From contig NZ_LT629758.1 in the NCBI RefSeq assembly GCF_900104725.1, forward strand, positions 2,666,001 to 2,730,000: a stretch of 64,000 bases of DNA, read 5' to 3'. Positions within the stretch are counted from its first letter, which is position 1, and the number at the start of each line of letters is the position of its first letter. The stretch comes from Actinoplanes derwentensis (GTDB lineage Bacteria > Actinomycetota > Actinomycetes > Mycobacteriales > Micromonosporaceae). Shown piece by piece: positions 17,484-28,900 of this stretch. The position numbers were made by a program, and so were the translations under genes. Below the pieces are notes generated by a model that was given only the letters and a program-made list of their open reading frames with translations, made no database searches and had not been told where the DNA came from.

Positions 17484-17891
17484 ATGGACGGCGACCGTGT
17501 CGAAAGACTGTTCGCGGAGTACGAACGGCAGCGCGGCGCGATGGCCGACATGCAGCGCCGGATGAGCGAGATCTCGGTGACCGTCACCTCACCACGACGT
17601 GAAGTGAGCGTCACGGTCGGGCAGAACGGCGTACTCACCGGCATCGACTTCCCCAGCGGCGCGCACAAGCGCCTGACCACCGCGGACCTCACCAGACTGG
17701 TGATGGCGGCCTATACCGAGGCCAAGGAGAAAGCCCTCGACCAGGCCGCGGAACTGCTGGCGCCGAGCCTGCCCGCCGGAATCGACGCACGCGGTCTCGT
17801 GCGCGGCTCCACCGATTCCCTGATGCCCGCACAGCCACGCTTTCCGGAGAGCGTGCGGGAACTGCTGATGAAAGGCCGGTCGACGTCGTGA
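17484..17891 (+). CDS. YbaB/EbfC-like protein
   Basis: 135 aa, ATG at 17484 with AGGAG eight bases upstream. A coiled N-terminal helix (residues 1-30) leads into SVTVTSPRREVSVTVGQNGVLTGIDF-type beta strands and then a long helix, the layout of the YbaB/EbfC nucleoid-associated family. Members of this family recur in actinobacterial ESX loci (EspL-like). It is the first gene of the effector operon and overlaps the next gene by four bases (GTGA). It may act as a chaperone or regulator of the downstream WXG-type protein. DNA binding is known for EbfC itself but is not shown here. Confidence 0.8.
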   Translation: MDGDRVERLFAEYERQRGAMADMQRRMSEISVTVTSPRREVSVTVGQNGVLTGIDFPSGAHKRLTTADLTRLVMAAYTEAKEKALDQAAELLAPSLPAGIDARGLVRGSTDSLMPAQPRFPESVRELLMKGRSTS

Positions 17892-19012
17892 GCCAGCCGC
17901 ACGGAACACTCCGGGTGGACCCGGACGGAGTGGCGTCGGTCGGTGACACCTACGCACGTCAGGCGGTCGTCTATCAGGAATACCAGAACCGGCTCCGGGA
18001 ACTCCGGGATCGATACGTGTCCGCATGGGGCACCGACGAACTCGGCGCGAAGTACACCGAGAAGTTCGAGGACGGCGTGGAGACCGTCAACGGCATCGTC
18101 GGCGGCACCCGGCAGCGGCTGAACTACGCCGCGGCGGCGTTGCAGGCGGCCGGTAAGGCATACAACGACGCCGATGACAGTGCCCGCGACCTCACCCACC
18201 GGGTGGCGCTGGGCCTCGACCAGCCAGGCGGTTCCGCCGGTGGCGGTTCGCTGAGCCGACCGCTGACGGGCGAGCGGCTGGACCCGGCCTCCGGGGCGGC
18301 GCCCGTTCCGTTCGCGGACGGGGCCGCTCGCGCCGACGTGCCCGGCTTCGTCCCGGGCGGCGCGCTCACGGGCAGCGACCCCGAACCACACTCGGCCGGT
18401 GCGGCCTCGGCCAGTGTGCCCGGGATCCCCCGCGGCGGCGCCGCCACCGGAGCCATGGCCGGGACGCCCCTCGGCGGCGCGGCCACCGGCGCAGTGGCCG
18501 GGGCTCCCCTCGGCGGTGCCGCTACTGCTGCCGTGGCCGGGGCTCAACTGGGTGGCGCGGCTACCGGTGCCGTGGCCGGGGCTCCGCTGGGCGGCGCGGT
18601 CACCGCTGGTCTGGCGGGTGAACCCCTTGCGCCGGCGGTGCGGCTCGCGGTGCCCGAAACGCCCGGCTCGCCCCTGGGCGGCGTACCGCTCGCGCCCGCC
18701 GCCGGCGCATCCGCGGCAGCCGTGGACACGCCGCCGCTCGCCCCCTGGGGCGCCCCGCTGGAAACCGGCGCCGCACTGGCCGCGCCGGTCCGGATGGAGC
18801 CGCGGCTGGAGGCGCTGCCGCCGGGCCCGGACGGCGGTTCCGTGGTGGACGCCGCCCGCTACAACTCCGTCGCCCCGGCCGTCGGACCGGACGGCCAGAT
18901 GGCCGACGACCGCGGCTGGCGGTACTTCATGGTCGAGGACAACCCGTCCGTCGACCCCACCGCGGCCGGGTACCGGCCGCTGCACGTGACATATTCACCA
19001 CCGAACGAATAG
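17888..19012 (+). CDS. WXG-type protein with Ala/Gly/Pro-rich repeat tail
   Basis: 374 aa, GTG start at 17888 in a GTGA overlap. Residues 1-100 are a helical hairpin with the turn SAWGTDELG (WXG) and a YNDAD motif (YxxxD) just after the second helix, so a T7SS substrate signature is complete. The remainder is low complexity, including five 13-residue repeats, then Pro-rich sequence, then a more ordered tail (WRYFMVEDNPS). The next gene, the giant effector, starts four bases after its stop with almost no ribosome binding site of its own. Its translation probably depends on ribosomes finishing here. The protein is a candidate co-secreted partner of the giant effector. Confidence 0.83.
   Translation: MSQPHGTLRVDPDGVASVGDTYARQAVVYQEYQNRLRELRDRYVSAWGTDELGAKYTEKFEDGVETVNGIVGGTRQRLNYAAAALQAAGKAYNDADDSARDLTHRVALGLDQPGGSAGGGSLSRPLTGERLDPASGAAPVPFADGAARADVPGFVPGGALTGSDPEPHSAGAASASVPGIPRGGAATGAMAGTPLGGAATGAVAGAPLGGAATAAVAGAQLGGAATGAVAGAPLGGAVTAGLAGEPLAPAVRLAVPETPGSPLGGVPLAPAAGASAAAVDTPPLAPWGAPLETGAALAAPVRMEPRLEALPPGPDGGSVVDAARYNSVAPAVGPDGQMADDRGWRYFMVEDNPSVDPTAAGYRPLHVTYSPPNE
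18434..18628 (+). repeat. Five 39-bp (13-aa) tandem repeats
   Basis: Five in-frame copies of a 13-residue unit close to GGAATGAVAGAPL, within the WXG-type protein's tail. Confidence 0.85.
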
Positions 19013-19016
19013 CGAC

Positions 19017-19910
19017 ATGCCTGACCTTCACATCCCGAACGACCCCGCGTGGGAATGGCTCTACGTCGCGATCCTCTACGGAGCCGGCGAGGAGTATCCC
19101 GAGGCGTACCCCGAGGAACTGCGGGAGGCCAGGGAAGAGCTCGCGCGGTTCACCGCCGACCTGGTGGGCAGCATCTCCGGGACCAACGCCATCGGTGGTG
19201 CGCTGGACGGTCACCTGGACGGCCCGGCGGCGGACGTCTTCCAGGACGTGCGTGGCCAGCTGGTAGCGGGTCTGCCCGAAGGTGCGGACATCTCGGCGCT
19301 ACTCGGCGACGCGGCGGTGGGTTTCGCACTGGACGCCGAGGCGACCCAGATCGAGATCCTGATCGCGATGATCTTCATCGCGTTCGAGGTGTTCCACGCG
19401 CTGACCTCCGGGTTCGGGGCGGCGGCGGTTCCCGGCCTGGTCAAGATCGGTCAGGAACTCGTCGGGACGCTGATCCGGCAGCTGAAGAACCGGTCCTGGT
19501 CGTCGATCGCGCGGATGTCCTGGAATGCATTCGACGACATCGTCATCGAGGGCGCGCTCACCGAGGTCGGTGAGAACATGGGAGCCCAGCTCGTTCAGAT
19601 CTTCTCCGGCGACCGTAAGGGGATCGACGGCCACGCCGTCAGCGAGGCGTTCAAGGCCGGCCTGATCATCAGCGGTCTGACCACCGGTTTCCACAAGATC
19701 GGGACCAAGTTCTACCCGAAACTCGACCACACCGCGCTCGGCCGGCACGGCGGCGGCGCGGGCTTCGAGACCGCCGCCGAGTGGATCTACACCGCGGGTG
19801 CGGGCGGCTCGTTCAACGCGATCGCCACCGCCAGCTCCTCGTTCCTCGGCGGCATGCTCGTCGAGATGGCCCACCGGATCGGCGGCGGAAACCCACAACA
19901 CGGCACACCC
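19017..19910 (+). other. Domain: T7SS-type (CpnT/WXG100-like) N-terminal domain
   Basis: Residues 1-300. It opens with an N-P-x-W-E-W-L segment, then helices, hydrophobic stretches (IEILIAMIFIAFEVFHAL) and Gly/Ala-rich helices. This pattern is seen in WXG100-like N-domains of large actinobacterial T7SS effectors such as CpnT. The assignment is by resemblance and context. Confidence 0.65.
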
Positions 19911-22900
19911 AACCTGGGTACGCCCGGGGCGCCCGTTCTCACCGGCGGATCCGGATCGTCCACCACGTCACCGGGTGGCGGCGCGACGTCCCCCGCATCG
20001 GGAGGCGTTCCGCAGGTGGCCGCACCGTCGATCGGGGCGGCGCCGGGCAGCACGGGCGACGCCACCGGCGCGGGCCCTGTCGCCGGCGGCACGGGCTCCG
20101 GTCAAGGAAGGCCGGGCGGCGCCACAGGCACAGGCACCGGCACCGGCACCGGCACCGGCGGCACCACGGGAACCGGCGCGGGCGGCACCACGGGAACCGG
20201 CACCGGTGTGGACGGAACGACCGGTGCGGAGACAGGCGGCGCGACAGGTTCCGGGACCACCGGCACGACCGGATCCGGTGTCGGCTCGGGCGCGGCAACC
20301 GGCAACGGCACCACCTCCGGGGCACCGGCGGGCACGCCTGCCGGTACTGGTCAGGGCGGTGCCGGAGACGGCAGGACCGACACCGGCGCGGGTACGTCCA
20401 CCGGCTCGGCCGACTCGCCGGCCGCACCGAGCGGCATCGGTACCGGCATCACAGTCGACGCTCCGGCCGGTCCGGCCCCCGGCGTCACCGGCCCGGGCAT
20501 GGACGGGCTGTCCGGCTCCACCTCAGCCCCGGCCGGTCTGCCCGGCTTCGACATCGGCTCGGTCGCATCCTCCGGCAGCACGGCCACGCCCACACCGGCC
20601 GGCACTACGCCAGCCGCGGGTCAGGGCCCATCGGCGGGTTCCACCTCATCGGTCAGCGGCCAGCCTTCGGCCACCGGAGCGGCTTCGACCACCAGCCAGG
20701 GTTCAACCACCAGCCAGGGTTCAACCAGCGGTCAGGGTTCGGCCGCGGGCCAGCCATCCGGTGCGGCGGCCGGCAAGAGCAGCACCGGCCCGGCCGGCAC
20801 CGCTCCACAGGCCGGCAACTCCCAGCAGGGCAGCGCCACCCCGCCGGCCCGTGGTTCCCAGACCGTCAGCGGCAGTACTCGGTCCGGAATCGACGGCACC
20901 ACCGGTCAGCCGGTGGCGAGCACGGCTCCGATCGACCTCGCCGCCGGGATCACCGTCGATCTGCCCGAGACCGCGCCGGTGACCGAGACCCCGATGGTGG
21001 CCGAACCCGAGACGGTCGTCACCACGGTCGAGGGTGTAGCGGCACCGGACACGGCTGGGGCAAGCCCGGCAAGCCTGTCGCGGCCCACCCGGAAACCCCG
21101 AGGACCGCGTACTCAAGACGCCGGGCCGTACCAGGACAGCGCGCCGGTGACCGTACCCAAGGAATCCGAACCCAAGGAATCCGAAACCGCGGCGGTGGTC
21201 GCGCGACCCACCGCGACCACCGCGAACCCCGCGCGTCCGGAACGGCGGCCCGCGGGTCCCCGCCCGATGCGGAGCACGCCCGGCCGCGAATCTTCCGCCG
21301 GTACGCCCGCGCCGCCGACCGACTCGGCGACCGACCTCACCGTCGACATCCCGACAACGGACCTCACCGTCGACATCCCGGAGACCAGCGTCCCGGAGAC
21401 CGGCACTCCGGCCGTCGAGGAGACCTCTCGACCGGACGAGGTAACCGATACGTCGTCCATGACCGAGACATCGTCTGACTCCGATGCGCTGTCCAGCACC
21501 GACACGTCGTCCGTCACCGACACCTCGTCCGTGGCGGAGCCCGAAGTGGAAGCGCTGCGGGGACAGGTGCTGTCGACCAGCGGGCGCACCAAGATCAACG
21601 TACCGCCGTTCGGGGATTGTCTGTTCTACGCGACCAAGGTCAGCGCCGTTCGCCAGGGCGTCGATCTCCGCGTCACCGACGACTACGGGATGCCCATCGC
21701 CAAGCCCACCATGAAGGACATCCGGGCGCACGCCGCCCGTCGATTCCTCCAGCTGGACGACCCGACCGGCAGGATCACCGTTTTCGCGGGTTCCCCGACG
21801 GAACTACTCGTCTCGATGCTGACCGACGTCAGCCCCCGCCTCCGGCAGTGGCGAATGAGTCAACTCGACCTGCCCGTCGACACCGGCGCCAGGGCCGTCT
21901 CCGAGTTCCTCACCAGACCCCGCTTCCGGAAGCATCTCGCAAACAACCTCCACAGGATCGGGTTGGCCCGGTCCGACCAGGCCCTGGCCCGCCGCATCAT
22001 GGAGGGCGCCTCATTCCGGGAACTCCTGCACGACGGCTTGAGCGACAAGACCTTCTGGGACAGCGCTCTCGGCGACTTCATCCCGGACGCCCTGGCAAGG
22101 TCACTCGGTGTCAACATCGTCGTCCACAACGAGAATCTCGCGGAAACCTTCTCCACCAACAGCGATGCCGACGACGCGATCATCGTCTTCCGCAGGAACG
22201 ACCACTTCCAGGGGTACACGGCAGTGACCCCGAGCCCGGTGGCGGAGGTCCCCGCTCCACCCGGGAGGTTCGGTCGTCTGATCGCGGACGCCTACCGTCG
22301 GGGCGCCACGTTCCCGCCTGGTGCGCCGACCGCCGCGGAACTGGCCACCGATCCGGCCGCGCCCGGCCGGCTGCGGCAGGCCTTGGCCGACGGCCTGACC
22401 CGACAGCACCTGCGGAACCTCACCGGCCGGACCCAGCGGGCTGAAACTCTACTGGCCACGACGCTATGGCAGCACCTGCCGCCGGACAGCCCGGTGATTC
22501 GGGCGAACCCCGATCAGGCGGCGTTCGTCCAAGCAGTGCGGCTGATGTTCCGTGATCCGATGCGGCGGGGTGAACTGCCGCTGGCCGCGCTGCCGCCGGG
22601 CCACCGTGAGCTCGCGCATCTGATCGTGGCCGGCCAGAGTTACGAGACGATCGTGAAGACGGCGCTGACCAGGGAGGAGCTGTCAGGCACCGCGATCGAT
22701 GAGGACATACCCACGATCACCGCCGAGATTCTCGGCCTGACCCCGCACGGCGAGATCATGCCGGACACCCGGCCCGCGCTGACGATCGCCGCGGAGCAGG
22801 CCCGGCGGCACCAGGAGTGGCTGGGGCAAGTCAACCCGAACCGGGATACCCCCAACCACCTGGTCGCCGCGATCGCCGTCGATCTGATGCTCACCACAGG

Positions 22901-25900
22901 TGAGATTCATCCCGCGCCGCCGGTCACGACCACCCCGGAAGAGTTTCTGGAAGGCTACGCCGGCCGGGCGCCGTATCCGGTGACGGGCTTCGCCGAGATC
23001 GAGCGGATCCTGCGGACGGCGGGTCCCGGCGCCCACGGCATGGTCCTCGTCGGTGACGGCCGTGTGGTCAACGCGGTCCACGACGGGAACCGGGTCGTCT
23101 TCCTCGACGGGCAGGCCGGGCGGCCGGCCGAACCACCGGCGGACGGTACGCCGATCCGGTTCGTGCCCCGCGGCGATGTCCAGCGGGTCCCCAGCTTCCC
23201 CGAGGTCGATGCCGTCCTCGCCGACGGTCACGCCGGCCCGGACGAACGGGTGGCCGCCCTGTTCACCAGGTCCGCCATGCGGACCGAACTGCTCAGCGGG
23301 CTCGCCTTCACGCCGCATGTGGTCGCCGCGAACAGCTACCGGGGCCCGGACACCGAAGCCCGGATCGACCTGGTCACCGAGCAGTTCCTGGCCGGAATCG
23401 ATCAGATCCCCGGCCTGGCGGGCGCCGACCGGCACACCGCCGCACAACTCGTCGACGACTTCCTGGCAGGCAGCACCTCACCGTCGGCGCCGAGGGCGAC
23501 GGTCCAGGACCTCGACGAGCTCGAACGACGGATCGGGCATTCCTTCGGGGGCGGCCTCGACCTGGAGACCTTGGCCGACCGGCTTGCTCCGCTGCCTCCG
23601 TACTCCCGGGGCATCGTCACCATCGAGACAGAGCAGTCATGGCACGTCGTCAACGTGGTGAAGACGGAATCGGGTCATCTACTCTTCGTAGACGGCCAGA
23701 ACGGCGGCCTGGCCGCGCTGCCGAGCCACGCCGAGTCGCCTCGATACCACTTCATGGCGACGTACGTGCCGGGGCAGACAGGTCCGGATCCGGATCCGGA
23801 CCGTCAGGCGTGGTCGGACGGCATCGCCCTGATGGGCGAGGACCTGGCCGGCCGGTGGCCGGCGGCCACGGCGTACGGCGCACGGCATACCGAGGCCCTG
23901 ACCGCACTCGCGTTCGCGCCCGGGCCACCGATGCTCACCGGACGCCAGATCACCCTGCTCAGCCTCGCCCCGCTCACCGGAACACTCGCCGCGGAACAGG
24001 CGGAGGCGGTCGCGGACGCCACCCGCGTGGCAAGGGACTTCGACCCGGCCCTCCTCGACTTCGGCAGCGCGCTCGGCCCGCTCGTCGTGACGGCGCTCGC
24101 GAAACAGTACGAACGCACAACGGCCGACGAAGCGGTGACCGCCTCGATGACCGCCGCAGCGACACCGGTGACCGCCGCGGAGATCCGTGCCCTGCGCTCG
24201 GAAACGCCCGCGCGACGCCGGGCCGGCATCACCGCGTACGACGTGGTGGATCTCGGCCGAAGCGACGGCGAAGTACCGAAGGCCGTCGCCCGGTCGCGAG
24301 CCGAGGCCAAGCTGGACACACCCGACGGGCCGGTCTTCCGGCCGGTGCTCACCCACGTCGACGGCCTGATCGCCTACGACCACCGGCTGCTGACCGCGGC
24401 CGGCGGCCGGCGTGTCCAGGACTTCACGATCCGGATCCGGCTGGAACCGCAACCCGGCGTCACCGACGAACAGCAGCACAAGGTGCGACGGCTGACCACC
24501 GAGGCCGTCGCGGCCGCCTTCAACACCGGCCACACCATCGGGGCCGCCGCCGACCAGCTCAACGTCAACGTCGAGTTCACCGACGACCCCGCCGAGGCAC
24601 ACACCACCATCCGGCTGTACGGCGAGACCGCCCCGGCGATGACACAGACCGATTGGAACGTCGACGCCACCGGCCTGAAGATCGCGCACGAGGTCGGCCA
24701 CTACCTGGGACTCAAGGACGAGTCGCCGGATCGGGGGCCCAACCCACGGGTTCTGCTGCGGACCACGGCGGACACCACCGGCTCACTGATGGCCACCACC
24801 GAAGCCGCCGGTAATCCGAAGATCAAGCAGCATCATCTCGCCGCGATCGGCGCCACGGCAGACATCGCGCTCTCCCCCGACCGGGGTGACCTGCCGGTGA
24901 CCGGCCGCCCCACCGACCTGACCCCGGACGAGGGCATCCGCACCCGGCCCGCACCGGCCCCGGTCAACGGAGCGCGCAACGCGGCTTTCGCGGCCCTGGT
25001 GGCCGAGGCCCAGAGCGCCGCGGTCCGGCAGGACATCAGCACCGACTATCAGCAGGTGTCCCGCCGCCTCATCGAGTCGCGGGCGGAACTGGCCTTCGTC
25101 GTCAACATCATCCTGCCGGTCGACGACCTGCCGCGGATTCCCGACGTGGTCCAGGCCGTCACCGACGGGCTGCCGGCGAACGTGCGAGTGGCGTTCGTCT
25201 TCGGCGCCAACACCATGGAGACGACGCCGGGCGACAACTTCCGGACCAGAATGGCGACCGTCAGCGCCGTGATCGACGGGCTCGACGTGCCGGTGGCCGT
25301 CCACGGTTTCGCGGTCGGCGCGGCCGCGGCCACTACCCGGGGGGACACCGGCCCGAAGTTCCCGTTCGGCACCGCCCGGAACGCCACACTGGACCACCCG
25401 GACACCGTAGAGGCAATCAGCGCCCTCGCCGCGGCGGGTCACTACCCGTACATCTCGTTTCAGGACTTCGACACCGGCAGCAGGCTGACCCCCGGCGACG
25501 CACACGTCTTCACCGCTTTCCGCGACCTGACGGAATTCGACCCGACCGAAGGCCTCCTGCCGTCCCGGCCACTGATGTTCTCCGGCGGATACCGCGGCGG
25601 CGACACCGCGGAGCTGATCACCGCGGTCCAGGACCGGCTCGACCGACGGGCGCCGGAGGACAACGGGCCCGCGGGGGCGGTGAAGGACGAACTGTTCGGC
25701 GATCAGTTTTCCACACTGGACGAACAGAAGGCGCGGGACTTCAACCTCGCGCTGCTGGAGGACATGTGGACGCGGGATCGGCTCACGCTGTTCCACCCGC
25801 TGTTCCCCTACGCTCCCGAGCCGAACCTGTTCGTGGACGGCATCGCCATCGCCGGTCGCGAGACCTTGCGGTTCGGCGGCGGCGCGGGCGAGTACTCGGG

Positions 25901-28900
25901 GCTTCGCAAGGATCTCCTGACGGCGTACAGCCAGGAGGTCGCGCGTCTGGTCCTAAACCACTTCACCGACCCGCGTCCGGCGACGACCGACCTCGCCCTG
26001 AGCCCGGATCAGATCCGCGGCGAACTGCGGCGGCACCTGCACAACAACAGTCATCCGGATCGCAACATCGGATTCCTCAGCGACTTCGTCGGCTCCGCCG
26101 TGCCCACCGACACCTCCCGGCTCGCCCTGAACTATCTGCAGAAGGGTTACCCGGCACAGGTTCAGACAAGAAACAGTCCTCCGAACCAGATCCAGCAGAC
26201 GCTGAAGAATGCCGGCCTGAAGGTCGACATGCCCGTTGCGGCCGAGGAGCTGGAAAATGCCGAAGAGCTGGAAGACATCGAGAGAAATCGCGGCCGGGTC
26301 AGCGATTCGGGGACGGCGTCGTCGGAAGCCTGGGCCGCCGACACCGAAGCTGATCTGCTGGCGGACAGCGTCGGCACGTACGAGGAGTCGTTCAAGACCG
26401 ACCTCAGCCGGTTCAAGGCAATGCCGATCTTCGACCCGAAGTGGGTGGGGCAACAGGCCGGTGTCAGGCCGCCCGCAGTCGGCAACCTCAAGATCGAACA
26501 GGTCATCGGAATCATCGCAGCGATCCGCGGCATCAGGCGGCTGCACCAGCTGAAGAAGCTCGACCCGGCCGACCCGTCACACGCGGATGCCTTCACAGCG
26601 GTAAAAGCGCTCAAGTTCAGGCGTGTCACCGACTGGCAGATCATAACCATGCTGCAGCAGGCGGACATACTTCAGAGTTCCGGCCGGCTCAGTGCTGTCC
26701 GGCAGCGCTTGCAGACCGAGGCACTACGCACGCGTCCCGGCACCGGTTCGGTGCTGCGGCGATGGTTCGCCGACCTGGAACGGCAGGCCGTCGTCGTCGC
26801 ACCTGACATCGCCGGGGACTCGCTCTATCACGCCCTGACCACGGCGGGTGTGCCGTCCGGCGCCGGCGGCCCCGAGTCACTACGGCAGACGGTTCTGCGG
26901 GCCGCGGCAGCCGCCGGCGGCTCGATGCAGGCCGACATGGTCCGCGCCCACCTGACCGCGCCCCCGCCTCAGGGCGACCTGGCCCTGGCGGCACTCGCCC
27001 CACCGCCGCCCCGGATCAACCGCCGCCAGGAGCCGGTCGGCCCGATCCGGCGACAGGCGATCCGCGACGCCAACGCCGTGGTGCTGACCGCGGCCGCGTT
27101 CGCCACCGGCACCGGCATCGACGTCACCGACACGGACGGCACCACCACCATCTTCCGGCCGGACGGTCAGGCGAACACCGTTCAGCTGTGGCGGACGATC
27201 GACGCCACCGGCCACGTCGGTTACCTCACCGAGGAACCGGCCCGGGTAGCCACACCCGCTCCCCGTACGTACGAGGTGGGAGACTGCCTGTTCGACGCCG
27301 TCATCGACAGCGCCGCCGTCCAGGGCGTCGACCTGCCCGGTGGCGGCCCCGGCCAGGTCACCGTTGAGCAGTTGCGCCAGTATGCCACCGCGCGCTACCA
27401 GCAGAACCCGGATCTCGTCGGGGGGCCCATCCTGCACCGGACCCGGGGCCAGTTGCTGGTGGATACCATCTGGACTCCGAACGAAACACTCCGGAACGAG
27501 CGGTTGCGCGCCCTCGGCCTGGATCAAACGACGCGCGATCAGCTGGCCGGTCAACTCGACATCGCCCTGACCGATTCGTCCGGGCCGATCGTCACGGCGT
27601 TGAGACAGCTCCGGCTTCCCCTCGGCGACCGCGCGCTCGTCGATCTGGTGCTCGGGGGCACCTATTACACCGAACTCATGGCCGAGGCCCTGCGCACCCC
27701 ACTCCTGTGGAACACCACGATCGGTGACGACGTGCCCTACGTTCTCGCCAGGGCTCTGGGCATCGACATCGCGATCGAACAGACCGGTCAGGCCCCGGAA
27801 CACACGAACCAGGACGGCGACGCCACGGTCCTGATCCATCGCACCGGCATCCATTTCACAGCGGTCACCCCCGTCGAGCCGAGTCCTTCGGCGGAGACGC
27901 CGGAGACGGCCGACCTGAGTCCGATCCGGAACGCGCTCGTCGAGCAAGCGGACTCTCTGGCCACCCGCCGGATCGACGCCGGGCAACGACTGGACCGGCT
28001 CCGGGAACAGCTCGACGCCACCGGCACATCCACCGACCCGCGGCGGGCTCTGCGCATCGCCGAGATCGCGGCCGCACTGATCGGCACCGCGTCACTGCTG
28101 CGGCGGGCCGGCCGGGCCACCGAACAGGCCGAGGGAACCCTGCGGCTGTTCGACTCGGCGTCGGTCAAGGTCAGCGAAGCCGGCGACGATCCGGCCCGGA
28201 TCGGGCGGGCCTGGCGCCACGTCACCATCGCCGAGCAGCGCTTCGGGATGCACGTGACCGGGCCGGCGACCGACCGCCTCGACGAGGCCGACCGGGATCT
28301 CGACCGCTACGAGCGGATGCTGGCTCAGCTCGGCACCGGTACCCCCACGCCGCTGGACGTGCTCGCCCAGCGGACCGAATCCCTGGTACTGCGCCGGGTC
28401 GCCGCGGAGCAACGCCTCACCCGGCTCCGTGGTCTTCTCGGCACGGCCGGAACGCCCGCCGACCCGGTACGCGCCGCCGAGATCGAGGGTGAGCTGCTGG
28501 TCATCGCCTCGCGGCTGAGGCGGGCTGAGGACGCCACGAACCAGGCCCGGATTCCTGAGGGCCGGGGGTACCTGGATCATCTCCAGCAGGAGACGGACCG
28601 GGCCGCGAGAGTCGCCGGTGACCCGGCCCGGGCCGAGGCCGCCCAGCGCCGTGTCCTCCGGTCCGAGACCCGGTTCGAGATCGACGTCATCGGACGGGCG
28701 ACCGTCCACCTCGGCGAGGCCGAACAGGCCCTCCAACGCTACGAGCGGATGCTGCCGGCGGACACCGGCCGGCCGACGCGGACGACCCGGACCCTGCTGG
28801 CCGACGACGCGGTGAGTCTGGACGTGGCGCGGCGCTTTCCCGTCGTACCCGGGCAATATCTGGTTTTTGCGCACGGCGAAGCCGGTGTGGTGCGTCTCGG

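Noticed and set aside
20102..20335. Short tandem Pro-Val repeat frame on the minus strand
   Set aside because: Antisense of the Gly-Thr linker.
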